A stretch of 39,786 nt of DNA from Chloroflexota bacterium (GTDB taxonomy: Bacteria > Chloroflexota > Dehalococcoidia > Lucifugimonadales > UBA3495): positions 1-39,786 of the forward strand of contig PBMF01000039.1 of assembly GCA_002721995.1 (NCBI GenBank), given 5' to 3'. This document shows, in pieces, positions 16,272 to 22,991 of the stretch (the stretch's first letter is position 1; each line of letters opens with the position of its first letter). The position numbers were made by a program, and so were the translations under genes. The notes beneath the pieces are model-generated. The model did no database searches, was not told where the DNA came from, and saw only the letters and a program-made list of their open reading frames with translations.

Positions 16272-17171
16272 CTAACCCCTGGGGATTGGGGTGCCGGCGG
16301 TGGTCATGCGCATGCTGAAGACCGACGTACGAGCGGTGAAGAGCATGGTCTTGTTGTCGGGCCCGCCCCAGGCGCAGTTGGCGGGAATCTCGGGCAGGAT
16401 GATGGTGCCCAGGTGATTACCCGCGGCGTCGAAGACCCAGACTCCCTCGGGGCCGGTGCAGTAGATGCGGCCTGCCACGTCCACTTTCATGCCGTCGGGA
16501 ACGCCGTCTTCCGCGGAAAACATGTTGGCGAAGATGCGGTTGTTGCTGAGCGAGCCATCGGCGGCGACGTCGAAGGCGCGGATGAACTGGTGCTCGCACA
16601 TCTGGTGTGCTTCCTTTTCCTGGAGGCAATCGGAGTCGCGGCGGGTGATGGCCACGTAGAGGATGCTCTCGTCGGGGGAGAAGGCCAGGCCGTTGGGGTA
16701 TTCGGTCTCGGTGGTGGCCACCGCCTGGGAGCCGTCGGGGTTGATGCGGTGCACGCCGCTATAGTCCAGTTCCCGTTCTTCCGGGGTCAGACGCCCGCCG
16801 GGGTCGGTGAAGTAGAGTGTCCCGTCGGAGCGGCCTACGATGTCGTTGGGGCGGTTCAGCCGCTTGCCGTCGGCGTGGGTTGCGATGGGCGTGTAGTTGC
16901 CGTCGGCGCCCAACCGCATGATCTGGCGGTTGTCGCTCTCGCAGATGACCAGGTCGCCCTGCTTGTCCAAGGTCATGCCGTTGGTGCCGAAGCTGGGGTC
17001 CCTGAAAGTCTCCAGTTGGCCGCTGGGCGACATCTTATGGATCTGAAGTTTCTGGATATCGACGAACAGCCAGTAGCCGTCGGGATGCCACACGGGACCT
17101 TCGGTGAAGCCAAAGCCGCCCGCCAGCTTTTCGGCGGGAGAGTCGGTTATCCCTGCGATTTGTTCGGACAT
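16272..17171 (-). CDS. SMP-30/gluconolactonase family protein
   Basis: 299-residue six-bladed propeller lactonase. Seen: EGPVWHPDGYWLFVDIQ with the metal-binding Glu of the family at the start, GTNGMTLDKQGDLVICE, LNRPNDIVGRSDGTLYFTDPG (metal-ligand Asn and substrate region), YPNGLAFSPDESILYVA (ligand Asn) and DGVPDGMKVDVAGRIYCTGPEGV (ligand Asp). These are the calcium or zinc ligands of gluconolactonases. The likely reaction is hydrolysis of a sugar or organic-acid lactone. GGAGGGAAC precedes ATG 17171. It sits between the aminotransferase and the flavoenzyme in one operon. Confidence 0.92.
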   Translation of the reverse strand: MSEQIAGITDSPAEKLAGGFGFTEGPVWHPDGYWLFVDIQKLQIHKMSPSGQLETFRDPSFGTNGMTLDKQGDLVICESDNRQIMRLGADGNYTPIATHADGKRLNRPNDIVGRSDGTLYFTDPGGRLTPEERELDYSGVHRINPDGSQAVATTETEYPNGLAFSPDESILYVAITRRDSDCLQEKEAHQMCEHQFIRAFDVAADGSLSNNRIFANMFSAEDGVPDGMKVDVAGRIYCTGPEGVWVFDAAGNHLGTIILPEIPANCAWGGPDNKTMLFTARTSVFSMRMTTAGTPIPRG

Positions 17172-17209
17172 GTTCCCTCCACAGATAGAAAGCGATGAAT
17201 GGGTTGGTC

Positions 17210-18124
17210 CTATTCCAGGTGGGCCAGATACTGTCCTTCAAAGTCCATACCCGCCAGGTCGCTGAAGGCGTCCATCAGGCGGCGGGTGACGACTCCGGGG
17301 GCGACACCGCCGGCGATGGGGGTGCCGTTGACCGAAGATATGGGGCAGATGCAAAGGCTGGTGGAGGTCAAGAAGGCCTCATCGGCGGTGTAGGCGTCAT
17401 ACAGGTCAAGGTCACGCTCTTCCACGGGCATGTCCAGCCCGGTGGCCAGGTCCATGGCCACGCCCCGGGTGATGCCTTCAAGAACGTACTGTCCCTTGGG
17501 GGTGGTGACCACACCATCTTTCACCAGGAAGATATTGGATCCCCGGCCCTCGGTCAGGTTGCCCGATTCGTCCAGCAGCACGGCCCAGGCGTCCGGGTCG
17601 GTGGCCTGGGCTTCCAGGTCGCCCAGTATCAGGTTCAGGTAGTTGTGGGTCTTGGCCCTGGGGCTGATGAAGCGTGGCGGAACCCTGGGTACGGATGGGG
17701 TGATGATTGCCGCGCCGTCCCGGTATAGGGATGCCCTGCGGGCGAAGGGGATGGCGTGGGTCTCGATCAATACAGTGGGACGCATCTCGTCGCCGGGCAG
17801 TATGGGCTCGATGCCCCGACTGATGCGTTGCATCACCCACATGTCTTGGCCGTGCGGTAGCAGCCCGAAATTGTGCTCCACCACCTGCCTGGACCAGTCT
17901 TCCATCTCGTCGGGAGACATCTCGGGGTCGATGCGCAGGTACCGCAGCGAATCGTAGAGACGTTTGATGTGTTCTTTCAGCCGAAAGGGGGTCCCGTTGA
18001 ACGTGCGGGCGGCATCGAATACCGCATCGCCGTACAGGTATCCCCGGTCTCTGATGGAGATGCCGGCCTGGGATTCGGGCTTGAGTTCGCCATTCAGGAA
18101 AACGATGGGGCTGCTCTGTGCCAT
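17210..18124 (-). CDS. Class IV PLP-dependent aminotransferase (branched-chain / D-amino-acid aminotransferase type)
   Basis: 304 residues. FLNGELKP...ISIRDRGYLYGDAVFDAAR is the fold-type IV N-terminus, Lys158 in SPRAKTHNYLNLILGDLEA is the Schiff-base lysine, and LDESGNLTEGRGSNIFLV plus LEGITRGVAMDLA give the PLP phosphate-binding Glu/Asn and Thr/Arg regions. It could be a branched-chain aminotransferase, a D-alanine aminotransferase or an aminodeoxychorismate lyase relative; sequence alone does not decide. ATG 18124 is preferred over ATG 18133 because GAGG lies 8 nt upstream of it. Neighbours handling amines and lactones hint at a catabolic role rather than branched-chain synthesis. Confidence 0.9.
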   Translation of the reverse strand: MAQSSPIVFLNGELKPESQAGISIRDRGYLYGDAVFDAARTFNGTPFRLKEHIKRLYDSLRYLRIDPEMSPDEMEDWSRQVVEHNFGLLPHGQDMWVMQRISRGIEPILPGDEMRPTVLIETHAIPFARRASLYRDGAAIITPSVPRVPPRFISPRAKTHNYLNLILGDLEAQATDPDAWAVLLDESGNLTEGRGSNIFLVKDGVVTTPKGQYVLEGITRGVAMDLATGLDMPVEERDLDLYDAYTADEAFLTSTSLCICPISSVNGTPIAGGVAPGVVTRRLMDAFSDLAGMDFEGQYLAHLE

Positions 18125-18156
18125 TTCATACACCTCGAGGCTGAGAGAATCTGGAT

Positions 18157-18456
18157 TTAGCTCTTGAAGGCGTTGGCGCCGGTGACCAAGGCGGGCATGC
18201 CGCCAAAGAGGAAGGCCACACCGACGGTCTCCGCGATCTCAGCTTCGGTGGCGCCGGCGGCCCGGGCCCGGTCGGCGATGTTGGCCACTCCACCGGGATG
18301 GGCGAGCAGGGCGTCACAGAGCATGGTCATGAGGGTTTTCACCTTGAGGGAAAGGGCGCCGTCGGTCAGTACGGACTCACGGGCGCCGTTGACCACTTCA
18401 AAGAGTTCGGGGGCGTTTTTCTGCAGTGATTCTTGCCAGGATGCGGGCTGTGTCAT
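18157..18456 (-). CDS. Carboxymuconolactone decarboxylase (CMD/AhpD-like) family protein
   Basis: 99 residues, starting at ATG 18456 with GGAG 5 nt upstream. LSLKVKTLMTMLCDALLAHPGG followed by ARAAGATEAEIAETVGVAFLFGGMPALVTGANAF matches the small all-helical CMD fold. The AhpD redox pair CxxC is absent: only a single Cys, in CDALLAH, is present, so a peroxidase-partner role is unlikely. It is the first gene of the operon CMD-aminotransferase-SMP-30-flavoenzyme, so its product may act on an intermediate of the same route. A 22-bp near-palindrome lies just upstream. Confidence 0.85.
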   Translation of the reverse strand: MTQPASWQESLQKNAPELFEVVNGARESVLTDGALSLKVKTLMTMLCDALLAHPGGVANIADRARAAGATEAEIAETVGVAFLFGGMPALVTGANAFKS

Positions 18457-18473
18457 GTATTCTCCGGTGTTGG

Positions 18474-18495
18474 CTTGATGCACGCGTGAATCAAG
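18474..18495. promoter_or_regulatory. Operator-like 22-bp near-palindrome upstream of the CMD operon
   Basis: CTTGAT (18474-18479) and ATCAAG (18490-18495) flank CACGCGTG (18481-18488), itself a palindrome; only one base pair of the 22-bp site breaks symmetry. It lies 18 nt before the CMD start and about 20 nt after a TATCAT -10-like hexamer (18521-18516, minus strand). This position fits a repressor site for the four-gene operon. Confidence 0.6.
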
Positions 18496-18561
18496 GCTGG
18501 ATCGCGTGAGCCGCCATGATAGCACAAGAAAAGACACACGAGGGACGGGAATGGGGATGGG

Positions 18562-18599
18562 AAAAACCTGTGGCCGAAGGGGAGGGTCCTCCGGCCACA
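18562..18599 (-). terminator. Intrinsic terminator for minus-strand transcription from the DUF5679 gene
   Basis: On the minus strand TGTGGCCG (18599-18592) pairs with CGGCCACA (18576-18569), with an inner GAGG/CCTC pair, then GGTTTTTCCC. It insulates the CMD operon from the upstream DUF5679 transcript. Confidence 0.75.
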
Positions 18600-18926
18600 A
18601 AGAAACAAGTGCCTAACCTACGTAACTGGACGTAGGGGCATTTTCATCTGGCGATGGAAAGAATCTGAGTTGGGAAATTCCCGCAACCCGTCGTCACCAC
18701 ACGCTCAGCCCAACACATCGAAAAATAGGCTGTGTCGTAAGGAATCGAAGACCACTGCGCCCTGTCCACAGCCACCCGAACATCCACACAGGTACACACT
18801 GCACGGGGTGGCTGCAACAGGCCTAGGTCTTGATAAACGGGCGAAACTCCGCGTCCGGGTCATAAATACCGGACAGCTTCCTTGCCGCCCACGATCAGCT
18901 ATTAAGAAAGAAGCCGGGAACCGTTG
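18600..18926. other. Non-coding stretch between the DUF5679 gene and its terminator
   Basis: A CCTACGT-AACTGG-ACGTAGG hairpin lies at 18617-18636. No frame on either strand has a ribosome site plus recognisable content. If transcription starts at the DUF5679 promoter and ends at 18562, this is an unusually long 3' untranslated region of about 360 nt, or it contains a small RNA. Confidence 0.4.
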
Positions 18927-19067
18927 TTAGGCGGCCCCGATACGGAACACTTTGGTGCCGCAGGACGGGCACACACCCGACGTTGCGGGCTTTCCGTTCT
19001 TCATAGTGATCTTCTGAGGGTTCTTGATCTCGCGCTTGCTCCGGCACTTCACACAGTAGGCTTCCAT
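18927..19067 (-). CDS. DUF5679 zinc-ribbon microprotein (46 residues)
   Basis: The 46-residue product starts MEAYCVKCRSKREIKNP and contains ITMKNGKPATSG followed by VCPSCGTKVFRIGAA. It has two CxxC knuckles (CVKC and CPSC), a single zinc ribbon, as in DUF5679 proteins of Actinobacteria and Chloroflexota; their function is unknown and they resemble the C-terminal ribbon of topoisomerase I. The start ATG 19067 is well supported: GGGAGGTG lies 4 nt upstream, and a near-perfect promoter (TTGACA-17-TACAAT) lies 30 nt further up. The strong signals imply a well-expressed gene. It is divergent from the cobalamin cluster. Confidence 0.9.
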   Translation of the reverse strand: MEAYCVKCRSKREIKNPQKITMKNGKPATSGVCPSCGTKVFRIGAA

Positions 19068-19096
19068 AGCGCACCTCCCATCTTTTGGGTCGAATT

Positions 19097-19125
19097 ATTG
19101 TAGCCCGGATACCCCAACATGTCAA
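19097..19125 (-). promoter_or_regulatory. Strong sigma70-type promoter of the DUF5679 gene
   Basis: On the minus strand TTGACA (19125-19120), 17 nt, TACAAT (19102-19097): a perfect -35 and a 5/6 -10. The -35 lies inside a CAACATGT direct repeat (19115-19122, 19123-19130). Confidence 0.8.
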
Positions 19126-19128
19126 CAT

Positions 19129-19198
19129 GTAGTATGCCAATTTCTTAAATTATGGCAACTACCGAGACTGTGTAGCCTCATCTATATGTTGTATGCCA
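19129..19198. repeat. Three copies of an 11-bp motif in the divergent promoter region
   Basis: GTAGTATGCCA (19129-19139) and GTTGTATGCCA (19188-19198) are direct copies; TGGCAACTAC (19153-19162) is an inverted copy lacking one base. They lie between the DUF5679 promoter and the start of the cobalamin cluster and could bind one regulator controlling both sides. Confidence 0.5.
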
Positions 19199-19271
19199 AA
19201 GTGCTCCGAAAACATTAACTAACACACGGCGGTGTACTTTCAAGTGCCCGTTGATTAGAATATCCACCAGA

Positions 19272-19898
19272 ATGGGGACTATTTTTATCGTTCGTCACGG
19301 CGAGACTGAATGGAACGCCCTAGGACGAATCCAAGGCCACACCGACATAGAGCTCTCCGATCAGGGCGCTGAACAGGCACGCCGTCTCAGTCAGCGTCTG
19401 GCATCGGTGCCGATTCACGCAGCCTATTCCAGCGACCTCAAGCGGGCCTCCCAGACCGCCAAGCTGGCGTTGGGGGAGAGGGACGTGGTGCCCCATGAGA
19501 CTCCCAGGCTAAGGGAGTACCACAAAGGGGCCTTCGAGGGACTGACCCTGCCCCAGATCCAGGCCCAGTATCCAGACGAATACCCCAAGTACCTGGAAAA
19601 GGACTTGGACTACGCCCCCCAGGGCGGCGAGACCGTCCGGGACGTTAGCGTCCGGATGCAGGGCATCCTTGGCGAGATCAAGGACCGCCACCTAAACGAG
19701 AACACTCTGGTGGTGGGCCACGGCGGGTCCCTGCGGGCGGCCATGGTCTCCCTGTTGGGCATGCCTCTGGAAGGCAACTGGTCCTTTGTATTTGGCAACT
19801 GCGCCCTGACCGTGGTCGATACATTCGCCGACAACGCCGTCCTCCGGCTGTTCAATGACAAGTCGCATCTGGACGGTCTGACCACCAACCAGATCTGA
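19272..19898 (+). CDS. cobC: Histidine phosphatase family protein, probably alpha-ribazole phosphatase
   Basis: 208 residues from ATG 19272. FIVRHGETEWNALGRIQGHTD is the RHG motif with the phosphorylated His; SSDLKRASQTA and LREYHKGAFEGLT follow, and VVGHGGSLRAAM holds the second catalytic His. The family includes phosphoglycerate mutases and many phosphatases; position directly before cobQ-cobU-pduX supports alpha-ribazole-5'-phosphate phosphatase, which acts in the lower-ligand part of cobalamin synthesis. No ribosome site is evident before ATG 19272 or the alternative TTG 19251, so the start is not firm. The gap to cobQ is 36 nt. Confidence 0.8.
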   Translation: MGTIFIVRHGETEWNALGRIQGHTDIELSDQGAEQARRLSQRLASVPIHAAYSSDLKRASQTAKLALGERDVVPHETPRLREYHKGAFEGLTLPQIQAQYPDEYPKYLEKDLDYAPQGGETVRDVSVRMQGILGEIKDRHLNENTLVVGHGGSLRAAMVSLLGMPLEGNWSFVFGNCALTVVDTFADNAVLRLFNDKSHLDGLTTNQI

Positions 19899-19934
19899 TC
19901 ACCAACCCGGGTCCCAAAGGAACTTTTCTCTAAG

Positions 19935-21482
19935 ATGGCAGGACAGGTACTCATGGTCCAGGGCACAGCTTCCCACGTGGGGAAGAGTGTGCTTGTGTCA
20001 GCCCTCTGCCGGATATTCCGACAGGACGGGTTCAGGGTAGCCCCATTCAAGGCCCAGAACATGTCCAACAACTCTTATGTGACCGCCGACGGCGACGAGA
20101 TTGGCCGTGCCCAGGCGGTCCAGGCGGACGCCGCCGGGGTCGAGGCACGGGTGGAAATGAACCCGGTGCTGCTAAAGCCTGAAGCTGACCACATCTCCCA
20201 GGTCGTCGTCATGGGCCGGCCCATGCTTTCAGCCAACGTCAGGGACTACTACGGCTTGAAGCCCAAGCTATGGGAGGCCGTGCACACATCCCTGGACAGC
20301 CTCAGGAACGATTTCGACATCGTCATAGCAGAGGGAGCCGGCAGTCCCGCCGAGATCAACCTGAAGGCCACCGAGATCGTGAACATGCGGGTGGCCCTCT
20401 ACGCCCAGGCCCCGGTGCTGCTCTGCGGTGATATCGACCGTGGCGGCGTTTTCGCATCGTTGGTCGGGACCATGGAACTGTTGGAGCCCGAGGAACGGGA
20501 GGCGGTGAAGGGATTTGTTATCAACAAGTTCCGGGGCGACCCCAGCCTACTCACCGATGGGCTCACCTGGCTGGAGGACCGCACCGGAGTGCCCGTGGCC
20601 GGCTTGGTCCATCACTACCGGGACATCCACATTCCCGAGGAGGACTCGGTGGCCCTGGATGTGACCACAGCGTCGGCGGCGGAATCGGTGCTGGACGTCT
20701 CTGTGGTCCAGCTACCCCACATAGCCAACTTTGACGATTTCGACGCACTGGCCCGCCATCCGGGGGTGAACCTCGAATTCGTGAATTCGCCGGCACAGAT
20801 GGGCCGGCCCGACCTGGTAATCATTCCTGGCACAAAGACCACCATTCCGGACCTGGCCTGGATGAACGAAAGGGGCCTGACCAACACCATCAAAGAACTG
20901 AACAGCAACGGAACGGCGGTGGTCGGCATCTGCGGCGGCTACCAGATGCTGGGGACCAAGGTAAGCGACCCCGAGCATATCGAATCGTCCATGACCGAGT
21001 TGGACGGTTTGGGCCTGATGCCGTTGACCACCGTATTTGAAGGCACCAAGGAGACTCACCGCATAAAAGGCAGGGTCTCTGAAGGCTCCGGACTTCTGGC
21101 AGGGGCGGCTGGTATGCCGGTCACAGGCTATGAGATACACATGGGCCGGACGGTGGGTGAGGGCTTCGCGCCGGCCTTCCGCATCGAAGACCGGGCGGAT
21201 GTGCCGGTTACCGAGGCAAACGCCCTTGAAGGCGCGTTGGGTGCCTCCGGCAATGTCATGGGCACATATATACACGGCCTGTTCCACAACGGTGGAGTGC
21301 GGAGCGCCATGCTGGCCGAACTGGCCCGGCGCAAGGGTGTGTCCCTTCCCGGTCAGGGCTCCGACCTGGACATGGACTTGGAGTACGACAAGCTGGCTGA
21401 CTGGGTGCGGTCCAGCATGGATATGGACCTGATTTACCGCCTGTCCGGCCTCAACCGCGAATACGATTCGGACCGGGCCTGA
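19935..21482 (+). CDS. cobQ: Cobyric acid synthase
   Basis: 515 residues. The N-terminal ATP-binding amidoligase domain has P-loop GTASHVGKS (residues 10-18) and FKAQNMSNNSYV; DIVIAEGAGSPAEINL and LLCGDIDRGGVFAS are family hallmarks. The C-terminal glutaminase domain has Cys333 in GICGGYQMLG, GYEIHMGRT, and His447 in GTYIHGLFHN. It amidates adenosylcobyrinic acid a,c-diamide at four side chains with glutamine and ATP. Length and domain order are normal. Its TGA overlaps the cobU ATG (TGATG), so the two are translationally coupled. Confidence 0.96.
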   Translation: MAGQVLMVQGTASHVGKSVLVSALCRIFRQDGFRVAPFKAQNMSNNSYVTADGDEIGRAQAVQADAAGVEARVEMNPVLLKPEADHISQVVVMGRPMLSANVRDYYGLKPKLWEAVHTSLDSLRNDFDIVIAEGAGSPAEINLKATEIVNMRVALYAQAPVLLCGDIDRGGVFASLVGTMELLEPEEREAVKGFVINKFRGDPSLLTDGLTWLEDRTGVPVAGLVHHYRDIHIPEEDSVALDVTTASAAESVLDVSVVQLPHIANFDDFDALARHPGVNLEFVNSPAQMGRPDLVIIPGTKTTIPDLAWMNERGLTNTIKELNSNGTAVVGICGGYQMLGTKVSDPEHIESSMTELDGLGLMPLTTVFEGTKETHRIKGRVSEGSGLLAGAAGMPVTGYEIHMGRTVGEGFAPAFRIEDRADVPVTEANALEGALGASGNVMGTYIHGLFHNGGVRSAMLAELARRKGVSLPGQGSDLDMDLEYDKLADWVRSSMDMDLIYRLSGLNREYDSDRA

Positions 21483-22039
21483 TGGCTTCCCGGCTCTGTC
21501 TGGTGCTGGGGGGAGTAAGGTCGGGCAAGAGCGCCTTCGCCGAGTCCCGGGTGAGTGCCCTGGAACAGCCGGTGCTCTACGTCGCCACGGGAGTGGCCAC
21601 CGACGACGAGATGGCAGAGCGCATCCGTCGTCATCAGTCGTCACGTCCGTCCGGGTGGTCAACCCTGGAGGAGCCCGTAGACCTGGCCGATGCCATCGCA
21701 CCAGCCCTGCGGGGCGGGACCGGCTCGGTCATAATCGATTCAGTGGATGTTTGGGTCGCCAATCTCTTGATGGAAAACCAGGGGCAATCAAAGCAAGAGA
21801 TGGAAACAGCGACGCTCGGGCATGCCGACAGGCTTTTGGCCCTGATCGCCGACGCTAGCCATGGATTTGTGCTGGTGAGCAGCGAGGTAGGATTGAGCCT
21901 GGTACCCCCCGAGCCCTTGGGCCGGCGGTTCCAGGACCTCTTGGGGACGGTCAACCAGCGCATAGCCGTCGCCGCCAGTGAAGTGTTCCTGGTAGTGGCA
22001 GGCATCCCGAACCGAATCAAGCCGGCCGCTTCGGAGTAA
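21482..22039 (+). CDS. cobU: Adenosylcobinamide kinase / adenosylcobinamide-phosphate guanylyltransferase
   Basis: 185 residues. P-loop LVLGGVRSGKSAFAE (residues 7-21), YVATGVATDDEMAERIRRHQSSRP with the conserved His that is guanylylated, GWSTLEEPVDL, and the C-terminal VSSEVGLSLVPPEPLGRRFQDLLGTVNQ are the CobU/CobP signatures. It phosphorylates adenosylcobinamide and adds GMP to make AdoCbi-GDP, the substrate for the final joining step. It ends 3 nt before the GTG of the next gene, within the same transcript as cobQ. Confidence 0.96.
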   Translation: MASRLCLVLGGVRSGKSAFAESRVSALEQPVLYVATGVATDDEMAERIRRHQSSRPSGWSTLEEPVDLADAIAPALRGGTGSVIIDSVDVWVANLLMENQGQSKQEMETATLGHADRLLALIADASHGFVLVSSEVGLSLVPPEPLGRRFQDLLGTVNQRIAVAASEVFLVVAGIPNRIKPAASE

Positions 22040-22042
22040 CGA

Positions 22043-22963
22043 GTGCCCCCAGAGATCAACCAAGAAGATTCCGGCGGAGAGTTCTTGGGCAGCGCCACCG
22101 TCCGTGCGCCCGGCGTCTGCGGCGAGTTGGCCCAGGGCGTTGTCGAGGGTATTCATTTCCTGGTCACCTGCCCGGTGGACTTCTATTCGCGGGTCAAGGT
22201 GGAGATCTATTCCGGGGGGCCCGGAATCGAAGCCCCGGAAGACTGCGGAAAGGCAGTGGCCGCCGTGCGCCGTACCCTGTCCCAGCTGAAACAGGCCAAG
22301 GTAAGGGCCAAACTCACCATCAACAACCCCATCCCCCGGGGCAAGGGCATGGGCAGCAGCAGCGCCGACCTGGCCGCCGCTATCGCCGCGACGGGCCTGG
22401 CCCTGGGCGAGGAGTTGACTCCCTATCAGATAGCCCAGATCGCCCTGTCCATCGAACCCACCGACGGCGTGATGATTCCCGGTGTTGCCCTCTTCGACCA
22501 CCGGGCCGGGGTCATCCGTGAGAGCCTGGGCCCGCCGCCGCCCATGGAGATCGTGGCCCTGGACCTGGGCGGCACCGTGGACACCGTGCAGTTCAATATG
22601 GTGGACCGGTTCGGCCGCTGGCAGTCAGTGGACGAACAGACCACAGAAGCGTTGCGGCTGCTTCGCCAGGGCATAGCCGACCAGGACCCGGCATTGGTGG
22701 GCCAGGGCGCGACCATCAGCGCCGAGGCCAGCCGGACCGTCCTGGCCAAGCCCCGACTGGGCGAGGTACAGGACTTTGCCAAGTCTGTGGGGGCGGTGGG
22801 CGTGAATGTTGGCCACAGCGGTACGGTGATGGGGGTCTTGCTGGACGCCCGTGAGCGGCGAGGCAAATCGACATACCACCAGGCCTTAGAGGCCTTTCCC
22901 GACGCCGATTCGGTGTATCATTTCCGACTGTTGGGCGGAGGCGTCCAACAGGTGAACACCTAA
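22043..22963 (+). CDS. pduX: GHMP kinase, PduX-type L-threonine kinase
   Basis: 306 residues from GTG 22043. APGVCGELAQGVVEGIHFLVTCPVDFYS near residues 22-49 and the GHMP loop NPIPRGKGMGSSSADLAAAI (residues 95-114) match PduX, which converts L-threonine to O-phospho-L-threonine, the precursor of the aminopropanol linker of cobalamin. SIEPTDGVMIPG and the late VGVNVGHSGTVMGVLLD fit the GHMP C-terminal glycine loop. Placement after cobU agrees. The decarboxylase CobD that normally uses its product is not in the window. Confidence 0.88.
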   Translation: MPPEINQEDSGGEFLGSATVRAPGVCGELAQGVVEGIHFLVTCPVDFYSRVKVEIYSGGPGIEAPEDCGKAVAAVRRTLSQLKQAKVRAKLTINNPIPRGKGMGSSSADLAAAIAATGLALGEELTPYQIAQIALSIEPTDGVMIPGVALFDHRAGVIRESLGPPPPMEIVALDLGGTVDTVQFNMVDRFGRWQSVDEQTTEALRLLRQGIADQDPALVGQGATISAEASRTVLAKPRLGEVQDFAKSVGAVGVNVGHSGTVMGVLLDARERRGKSTYHQALEAFPDADSVYHFRLLGGGVQQVNT

Positions 22964-22991
22964 ATTCCTCAAGCTAAGACAAAGGACTGTA

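Noticed and set aside
18800-18900. Short minus-strand frame with a protein-like end (GIYDPDAEFRPFIKT then TAG)
   Set aside because: It is only about 22 codons, closed by a stop upstream, with no start or ribosome site. It could be a gene remnant, but nothing supports it.
18670-18930. 86-codon plus-strand frame
   Set aside because: No ribosome site, a His/Pro/Arg-rich composition typical of non-coding GC-rich DNA, and it runs into the DUF5679 gene on the other strand.
19068-19271. Cobalamin riboswitch upstream of the cob cluster
   Set aside because: No B12-box (GCC-GCCACTG-type) sequence or suitable fold is visible in the 200 nt; the space is taken up by a promoter and short repeats.
20712-21701. 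329-codon minus-strand frame opposite cobQ/cobU
   Set aside because: It lies antisense to the conserved CobQ glutaminase domain and the CobU P-loop region; a shadow frame.
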